DNA of 47,576 nucleotides, taken from contig CACZIO010000020.1 of NCBI GenBank assembly GCA_902781215.1, forward strand, positions 1-47,576. The letters are read 5' to 3'. The notes below the pieces were generated by a model that was not told the origin of the DNA, searched no databases, and worked only from the letters and a program-made list of their open reading frames with translations. Numbering within the stretch: position 1 is the first letter of the stretch; every line of letters starts with the position of its first letter. This DNA comes from an uncultured Lachnospiraceae bacterium. GTDB taxonomy: Bacteria > Bacillota > Clostridia > Lachnospirales > Lachnospiraceae. Both the position numbers and the translations under genes were made by a program. Positions 42,644-47,576 of this stretch are shown here, piece after piece.

Positions 42644-43150
42644 TTATCCCTGCCTCACTGCGCCCGGGTTGATCCCGGCATCTGCACTGATCTCAACATC
42701 ATTTGCGCAGATCAGTTCCTCCAGGCCCGTGCAGCCGGTAAATGCGCCCCCGTATATTTTATTCAGCCCGGACCCGCACACGACCCTCCGCAGATTTTTG
42801 CATTCCTTGAAGGCATAAGGCGGGATCGCAGTGATGCCGTCCGGAAGGACGATCTCCTCCGCGGCACATCTGGCAAATGTCTGTCCCCAGAGATATTTCA
42901 GGGCGGCCGGAAGCTCAATATGCCTGAGGCCGGTGCATCCATCGAAGACAAATTCCCCGAGGTCCGTGATCGAATCCGGCAAATGCAGTGTTGTGATCTC
43001 TGTGTGTCCGGCAAAGAGCCTGTCATACAGGATCGTGACCGGTTTGGCACAATATAGGTCCGGTACTATGACGTGCCGGTCGTCCCCCTCGTAGGTCATC
43101 ACTGTAAAGGACTGTCCGTCATCATTGGCTTTATATGTATAGGTCTGCAT
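42644..43150 (-). CDS. BspA-type leucine-rich repeat protein (short)
   Basis: A 168-residue protein without signal peptide. It contains about four BspA/LRR_5 units, visible as LHLPDSITDLGEFVFDGCTGLRHIELPAALKYLWGQTFARCAAEEIVLPDGITAIPPYAFKECKNLRRV and a last unit. BspA repeats usually mediate binding at the cell surface, yet this copy is short and looks cytosolic. GGGAGG lies before the ATG. The 285-bp gap to the next gene (43151-43434) shows nothing recognisable. Confidence 0.82.
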   Translation of the reverse strand: MQTYTYKANDDGQSFTVMTYEGDDRHVIVPDLYCAKPVTILYDRLFAGHTEITTLHLPDSITDLGEFVFDGCTGLRHIELPAALKYLWGQTFARCAAEEIVLPDGITAIPPYAFKECKNLRRVVCGSGLNKIYGGAFTGCTGLEELICANDVEISADAGINPGAVRQG

Positions 43151-43434
43151 GATCGTTTCCTCCCGGCAAAACGGGCTGTGAGGACCGCCATCAGCAAGAA
43201 AATGACGATCGCCAGGGCTCGTTTCTACTTCGTCTTAATAAGCTTTATAAGCCCCCATCACTTGTTTTTGGTCAGCTTGATCAGATACGAGCACTTTTGC
43301 TTTCTTATTCTCCGGCCGCTCCTCGCAGCCATAATCATCTTCCTGAATTTTCTTTACTCTCCAGTTCATCATTCACAACAATCCCCCTGTTCCCTCATGC
43401 CGGCGCTGTCATCCTTCCAGCCTAATACAATTCT

Positions 43435-43863
43435 CTATTCGATCCGGGTGAATTTCCTGTTCAGGAGCCAGTGTGACCAGCAGTTCACGCCGCAATAACC
43501 GGCCAGGATCAGCAGGAGCACACGGATCGGGAATGTCAGTTCCTTTACCAGAAGCGACTCCGCCAGCAGAGCGGCTGTCAGAACCGCAAACAGAATCGTA
43601 AACATTCTCGTTCTCTTCCGCATTTTATCATGGCAGCGGTTGACAGCCTCTTTCCACCTGGCCTGCTGCTCCGGTGTGCACTCCAGAAAGTGCCCGATAA
43701 ATTCTGTGACGAGCCAGGGTTCATACTCCCTGAGCAGTTCCTGCCAGGATGTGTTTTTGAGGGCTTCTTCATCCTTCAGTTTTTTTTCGATCTGTGAAAA
43801 ATCAAAACCGGAGTTCGTAAGCTCTGTCTTTTCTTCTGCTCTCTCATTCACTGTCATATCCAT
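43435..43863 (-). CDS. Hypothetical small membrane protein
   Basis: A 142-residue protein with a charged N-terminal half (SQIEKKLKDEEALKNTSWQELLREYEPWLVTEFIGHF) and two membrane helices (MFTILFAVLTAALLAESLL and FPIRVLLLILAGYCGVNCW). AAGGAG precedes the ATG. It follows the asparaginase gene by 27 bp, so cotranscription is likely. I do not recognise the family. Confidence 0.65.
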   Translation of the reverse strand: MDMTVNERAEEKTELTNSGFDFSQIEKKLKDEEALKNTSWQELLREYEPWLVTEFIGHFLECTPEQQARWKEAVNRCHDKMRKRTRMFTILFAVLTAALLAESLLVKELTFPIRVLLLILAGYCGVNCWSHWLLNRKFTRIE

Positions 43864-43890
43864 TCATCTCCTTAAAATGCAGTTCTTCCT

Positions 43891-44907
43891 CTATCCTTTC
43901 CCCTGAGGGATCGTGACCTCCCCACACAGATTCAACTGGAAATATTCTCTGATTTCCACAGGGTCTTGTGTCTGGCCAAGCACCCACATGAGCTTGGTCA
44001 CCGCCGCCTCCGCTGTCATATCATAGGCTTGAAGGACTCCTGCCTCCAGTGCCCGCCTGCCGGTTTCATATACTTCCAGGCTGCTCCCCTCGAACCGGCA
44101 CTGCGTACCAACCAGAACCGTGATCCCCTGTTCTGTCAGCCTGCTGATCCCGCTGATGAAATCATGCCGCAGAAAAGGCATGCCTCCCAGACCAAAGGCC
44201 TCGATAAAAAATGCCCTGCATCCGTGGTCGACATACATCTGGAGCACTTCACTGCGGATGCCGGGAAAAAGCTTGATCACAGACACATCCGGACAATAAC
44301 GATCCTGCAAGCGGAAAATGCCGTTTCTCTTTGGCAGCATTCGTTCATTGATCTTCATCCCAATCGAGCTGATCTCCGCGACATTCTCACAGTTAATGCT
44401 GTCAAAGGCGTCGAAGCTCAGAGACCGCACTTTAGAAGACCGGCACCCTAACATCACCTTTCTGTTAAATGCGACAAAAACGCCCGGGCAACCGCTCTGA
44501 GCCATGAAGATTGCGCAGCGCAGATTTTCCATCGCATCGGCAACCGGGTTGGAAATTGACAACTGACTGCCGGTGATCACAACCGGAATATGGATATTCT
44601 GCAGCATAAAGGACAGCATGGATGAGGTATAAGCCAGGGTATCCGTGCCGTGGATCACAACGATCCCGTCGTACTCATCCCTCTGCTGACTGATTGCCTG
44701 CGCAAGCCGCACCCAGTCCTCCGGAAAAATATTGGCGCTGTCCAGTGACGAAAATTCCTGTGTGATCAGCTCTGCCTCTCCCGCCACCACATGAAGCTCA
44801 CGAAGCATGGAGTCCGTCGTAAGCCCCGGAGTAAGCCCATGCTCTTTCGCAACCGAAGACAGCGTGCCTCCTGTATTAATGATCAAAACCTTTTTATTCA
44901 CAATCAA
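43891..44907 (-). CDS. L-asparaginase
   Basis: Hydrolyses asparagine to aspartate and ammonia. About 338 residues from a TTG at 44907, five bases after AGGAG; a GTG two codons later is the alternative. A longer in-frame reading upstream is not supported. Catalytic motifs are VLIINTGGTLSS (first threonine) and VVIHGTDTLAYTSS (second threonine). No signal peptide, so it is the cytoplasmic type. The C-terminal part with FFIEAFGLGGMPFLRHD is typical. Confidence 0.9.
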   Translation of the reverse strand: MIVNKKVLIINTGGTLSSVAKEHGLTPGLTTDSMLRELHVVAGEAELITQEFSSLDSANIFPEDWVRLAQAISQQRDEYDGIVVIHGTDTLAYTSSMLSFMLQNIHIPVVITGSQLSISNPVADAMENLRCAIFMAQSGCPGVFVAFNRKVMLGCRSSKVRSLSFDAFDSINCENVAEISSIGMKINERMLPKRNGIFRLQDRYCPDVSVIKLFPGIRSEVLQMYVDHGCRAFFIEAFGLGGMPFLRHDFISGISRLTEQGITVLVGTQCRFEGSSLEVYETGRRALEAGVLQAYDMTAEAAVTKLMWVLGQTQDPVEIREYFQLNLCGEVTIPQGKG

Positions 44908-45309
44908 TACAACTCCTGTAGTCTGTTCCCAAAAGCTTCTTTCCAAATTTGTCAGCGAAACAGATTCTTTTAAGCCCAAGAAGCTGTGACGCTCCGGCGG
45001 CGGAAATCATCTTCCTGAATCCTCTTTACTGTCCAGCTCATCCTTCACCAATGTCCTATATCTACACATTTAACTTTGTATCAGCTGAGGAACGCGGAAT
45101 CGTCCCTCTTTTCACATTTCATGATACCAGTAAAGCCCGACATTCTGCAATGAATGCTTGAATGATTCACTGCTCATAAGATCCCATATCGAGAGGAGCA
45201 AGACTCCTGAGCCTGTATAGATTCTATAGCCTTTGGCATCGAAAGTGGTCGCGCAAAAAAAGACATTTCCCGGTTTCAGGCGGCTGCCGCAGCGGCTGGC
45301 CACGGCGAT

Positions 45310-45357
45310 TTACAATATATCACCAGGGTGATATAATACTCATATCACTTCAGTGGT
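45310..45357 (+). promoter_or_regulatory. promoter with palindromic operator for the DUF3990/HTH pair
   Basis: TTACAA (45310-45315) and TATAAT (45332-45337) are 16 bp apart. The perfect inverted repeat ATATCACC-AG-GGTGATAT (45317-45334) fills the spacer and reaches the -10. A second imperfect copy, ATATCAC-TTCA-GTGGTA (45342-45357), lies over the expected transcript start. This is the layout of a self-repressed toxin-antitoxin promoter. The rest of 44908-45309 shows no gene. Confidence 0.7.
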
Positions 45358-45374
45358 AGATGGCGGAGGTATCT

Positions 45375-46055
45375 ATGAGTACTCTGACTTTATGGCATGG
45401 ATCTGTAAGGATAATCGAAAGACCTGTATACGGCGCAGGAAAAACCTATAATGACTATGGCAAAGGATTTTACTGTACGGAACATGAAGAGCTGGCAAAG
45501 GAATGGGCATGTGCTGAAAAGAACGGCGGATATGCCAACCGGTATAAGGTAGATGCAGCCGGATTAAAAACTCTGGATCTTCAGGATCCTCCGTTTACAA
45601 TTCTGCATTGGCTGGCTGTTTTATCCGCAAACAGAAGGTTTCAGCCGGAAACTGCGTTGGCTGCACAGGGACTTGCCTATCTTCGGGAGTATTTCCTGCC
45701 GAATCTGGACCAGTATGACCTGATTCGCGGTTACCGGGCGGATGATTCATATTTTTCTTTTGCAAGAGCTTTTGTGGGAAATGCGATTTCCCTGGACCAG
45801 TTATCGAAAGCACTGTATTTGGGGGAATTGGGCGAGCAAATCGTATTGCGCAGCAAAACAGCGTTTGAGAGGATCCGGTTTGACGGGTACGAACCAGCGG
45901 ACGGAAGCATCTATTATCTGAAAAGAAAGCAGAGAGATGAAGCCGCGCGGTCGCAATACAGGCAGCTTGCAATGCAGATGGATCTCGACGGAATTTTTAT
46001 GAGGGATATACTGCGGGACCGGCTGCGTCCGGAGGATATCGTTCTGAGGGTATGA
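45375..46055 (+). CDS. DUF3990 protein, probable ADP-ribosyltransferase-like toxin
   Basis: A 226-residue protein starting MSTLTLWHGS at the ATG 45375, with GGAGG six bases upstream (the in-frame ATG at 45360 has no site). LWHGSVRIIERPVYGAGKTYNDYGKGFYCTEHEELAKEWA is the DUF3990 hallmark, whose fold resembles ADP-ribosyltransferases. The middle and C-terminal parts are helical. It overlaps the HTH gene by four bases and shares its regulated promoter, so it is likely the toxin of a pair. Toxicity is inferred from family and context, not shown. Confidence 0.78.
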   Translation: MSTLTLWHGSVRIIERPVYGAGKTYNDYGKGFYCTEHEELAKEWACAEKNGGYANRYKVDAAGLKTLDLQDPPFTILHWLAVLSANRRFQPETALAAQGLAYLREYFLPNLDQYDLIRGYRADDSYFSFARAFVGNAISLDQLSKALYLGELGEQIVLRSKTAFERIRFDGYEPADGSIYYLKRKQRDEAARSQYRQLAMQMDLDGIFMRDILRDRLRPEDIVLRV

Positions 46056-46696
46056 TGATGAAGTCTTATAATGAACTGTATTTATCCGATGGGATGAAAA
46101 ACCTTGGCGGAATGCTGGATTATGCTGTCAATGACTGTGGATTTGCGGCAGATGAAATCCTGAATATGTTCATCATTTCCGGCAAGGCAGATCTGTTCGG
46201 GACAGGTGATCCTGCCCTTGTCACAGGTATGTCGGGAGAAGAACTGGCAGTTTCCCTTATACGGGAAAGCGGACTGATCAGAGAAATCCCGCCTTCGTCA
46301 TTCCGGGCGGAAAGGACGAAAGAATACTGGTGCGGCTGGATCCTTGCATATCTGCAATGGGAAACCGCATGGTCTTTCAGATGGATCTGCAGTAGTTGTC
46401 CGGCAGAGGAAATTTTGGCTCTGTATCCGATTCTTCATGAGGCATCTGAGCAAAAAGCGTCTTCAGTTCTCCGGAATCGAATCGAAAATGCGCGAAAACA
46501 GACGCAGCTGCAAAGAATGCGGCTTTATGCCGGGATGACGCAGGCTGCGCTTGCGCAAAAGGCAGAAGTCTCACTCCGCTCGGTTCAGATGTACGAACAG
46601 CGGCGGAAAGATATTAACAAGGCACAGGCAGAAACCCTTTTCCGGCTCGCGGCTGTACTCGGCTGCAGGGAAAAGGATTTACTGGAGTGCAAATAA
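46052..46696 (+). CDS. HTH-domain protein, probable antitoxin/repressor
   Basis: A 214-residue protein overlapping the DUF3990 gene (stop and start share bases in GTATGATGATG). Residues 1-135 form a domain with LSDGMKNLGGMLDYAVNDCGF and KEYWCGWILAYLQWETAWSF, seen next to DUF3990 genes; the C-terminal part (about 145-214) is an XRE-type helix-turn-helix, RLYAGMTQAALAQKAEVSLRSVQMYEQRRKDINKA. It probably binds the 45317-45357 palindromes and neutralises the neighbouring protein. Confidence 0.8.
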   Translation: MMMKSYNELYLSDGMKNLGGMLDYAVNDCGFAADEILNMFIISGKADLFGTGDPALVTGMSGEELAVSLIRESGLIREIPPSSFRAERTKEYWCGWILAYLQWETAWSFRWICSSCPAEEILALYPILHEASEQKASSVLRNRIENARKQTQLQRMRLYAGMTQAALAQKAEVSLRSVQMYEQRRKDINKAQAETLFRLAAVLGCREKDLLECK

Positions 46697-46701
46697 GGAG
46701 A

Positions 46702-46875
46702 TCAAAAGGCGTCGCAGGTGCCCGCATCCTTTAAAAAGGGGACCAGGTCCTCCTGCCTGAATGTAAAGAAACGATCATTCAGTTTTCTCCGGAAGGAGTT
46801 GTAGAGTCCGTTTATGTAGTCCCCAATCATGACGACAGGATCTTTGCTCCGATAGGTGTTGATGCTGTACTTCAT
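46702..46875 (-). CDS. small hypothetical ORF
   Basis: A 57-residue frame beginning MKYSINTYRSKDPVVMIGDY and ending in KDAGTCDAF. The ribosome site is weak. It starts 15 bp after the broken flavoenzyme fragment, so it may itself be a remnant. I do not recognise it. Confidence 0.35.
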   Translation of the reverse strand: MKYSINTYRSKDPVVMIGDYINGLYNSFRRKLNDRFFTFRQEDLVPFLKDAGTCDAF

Positions 46876-46890
46876 ATATTATTCTTCGTC

Positions 46891-47050
46891 TCATCCCCAG
46901 CACGGATCCTTCATGAGTTCGCGCCCCACACCGATCAGGTCTGCGGCGCCGTTCGTAAGGAGATCCTCCGCGTCACTCAGGGTTTTCACTCCGCCTGTCA
47001 GAAGGACAGGGATGGAGACTGCCGCCCTGCCAGCTATCTCCCGTTCTTTT
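46891..47050 (-). pseudogene. 3' fragment of an old-yellow-enzyme (NADH:flavin oxidoreductase) gene
   Basis: The minus strand encodes IAGRAAVSIPVLLTGGVKT, LSDAEDLLTNGAADLIGVGR and ELMKDPCWG followed by a stop, the FMN-phosphate-binding C-terminal piece of the OYE family (normally 350 residues or more). The upstream part is missing and is replaced by the 3' end of another gene, whose stop lies inside this fragment. A deletion remnant. Confidence 0.75.
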
Positions 47051-47336
47051 CCATCACAGTGAGCTCCTCAAGAAACAGCTCATAATAATCATCCTCGCCC
47101 ACAAGCAGGGGCGAGTTCTCTCCACCGCCGTTGGTGGACCGCCGCATGGCGGCATAATAATCCTCCCCTGCAGATAAAATGTCCATCTCATAGAGCTCTA
47201 CACCGGCCTGCGTGCTGATCCTGCAGAACTCCGCCAGCGGCGTCCGGCTGTGTCTGGTCTCCAGAAGGCTTTTCCTCAAAGCCGGATCCCGGGCAGCCTT
47301 GTCCCGGAGTAATGTCAGTGCTTCGTATACTTCCAT
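47034..47336 (-). CDS. Conserved hypothetical small protein
   Basis: A 100-residue protein from the ATG 47336 with AGGAGG before it. The text MEVYEALTLLRDKAARDPALRKSLLETR and RRSTNGGGENSPLL resembles a small soluble family frequent in Clostridia. The N-terminal half is vaguely like Nif11-type leader peptides, but this is weak. Its stop overlaps the flavoenzyme remnant. Confidence 0.6.
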   Translation of the reverse strand: MEVYEALTLLRDKAARDPALRKSLLETRHSRTPLAEFCRISTQAGVELYEMDILSAGEDYYAAMRRSTNGGGENSPLLVGEDDYYELFLEELTVMEKNGR

Positions 47337-47430
47337 TTTGGCCTCCTGTTCATTGGTAACGTTTCTTGAGCACAGGCTTTCCGACACCCGCAAATGTCAA
47401 GGTGCTGACTGTCGAGTGATACTAATGCTT

Positions 47431-47576
47431 TTAATAGTGGGGAAACAGCATATATACATACGGTTTCTTACTCTTATCGATGGTCAAATATCCCTCGTTT
47501 GCCAGCTTGTTTAAGGCATCCCTGCTTCTTCTTTCAGGTAGCCCTGTTATTTCCATCGCTTTCTTAACTGTGATTT
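47431..47576 (-). CDS. C-terminal part of a winged-helix protein (cut by window edge)
   Basis: An open frame entering from the right edge: ITVKKAMEITGLPERRSRD, then ALNKLANEGYLTIDKSKKPYVYMLFPHY and a stop at 47431. It fits a winged-helix segment at the C-terminus of a larger protein, for example an AlbA_2/AAA_4-type ATPase or a Fic protein. Only about 48 residues are visible, so the family is undecided. Confidence 0.5.
   Translation of the reverse strand, partial: ITVKKAMEITGLPERRSRDALNKLANEGYLTIDKSKKPYVYMLFPHY

Overview
The window looks like a chromosomal segment of an anaerobic, fairly GC-rich member of the Clostridia (Bacillota; a Lachnospiraceae-like genome would fit, but I cannot name a genus). 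The reasons are strong AGGAGG-type ribosome binding sites, Clostridia-type gene families (class III anaerobic ribonucleotide reductase with a C-terminal thioredoxin-like domain, BspA-type repeats, VanY-type lipoprotein) and short intergenic gaps closed by rho-independent terminators. A visibly AT-richer 12.45 kb block in the middle (19756-32205) is foreign.

Left host part (1-19.7 kb): an Orn/Lys/Arg decarboxylase, mscL, an LCP-family cell-wall ligase, a sodium:solute symporter, two ArsA-type ATPases in tandem, a secreted SH3/NlpC-P60 hydrolase, then a six-gene leftward cluster lutC - lutB/lutA fusion - menA - menG - fixC - fixX behind one clear promoter. That cluster joins lactate oxidation, menaquinone tailoring and an ETF:quinone-oxidoreductase module. 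A methyltransferase-like gene follows.

Central part: a Tn7-like transposon, bounded by a 5-bp target duplication (GCTTG at 19751-19755 and 32206-32210) and by inverted arrays of ~18-bp end repeats. It carries tniQ/tnsD, tnsA, tnsB and tnsC in one leftward operon, an MmeI-like (type IIL) restriction-modification enzyme and a ribbon-helix-helix protein as cargo. It also carries a small hypothetical gene between two inverted arrays of a second repeat family. The insertion lies INSIDE the coding sequence of nrdD, between the glycyl-radical catalytic part and the C-terminal thioredoxin-like domain. The right transposon end is itself an open reading frame that continues nrdD in frame into a transposon-encoded substitute thioredoxin-like domain (about 63% identical to the host's own). 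The displaced native domain lies beyond the left end. Removing the element and one GCTTG copy restores a continuous native nrdD frame. I regard this gene-splitting but gene-restoring attachment site, and the TniQ protein with tandem zinc-ribbon modules and a DUF6088/AbiEi-like tail that presumably recognises it, as the most novel content of the window.

Right host part (32.2-47.6 kb): nrdD with a promoter overlapped by paired NrdR-box-like sites, a three-repeat CRISPR-like array, a YunG-like protein, a flavodoxin-type reductase, a histidine phosphatase, a VanY-like lipoprotein, two membrane proteins, a Nudix hydrolase, a CapA-like phosphoesterase, a BspA-type repeat protein, an asparaginase, and a DUF3990/HTH toxin-antitoxin-like pair with its own palindromic operator. 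The far right is a patchwork of a broken old-yellow-enzyme fragment, small hypotheticals and a gene cut by the window edge.
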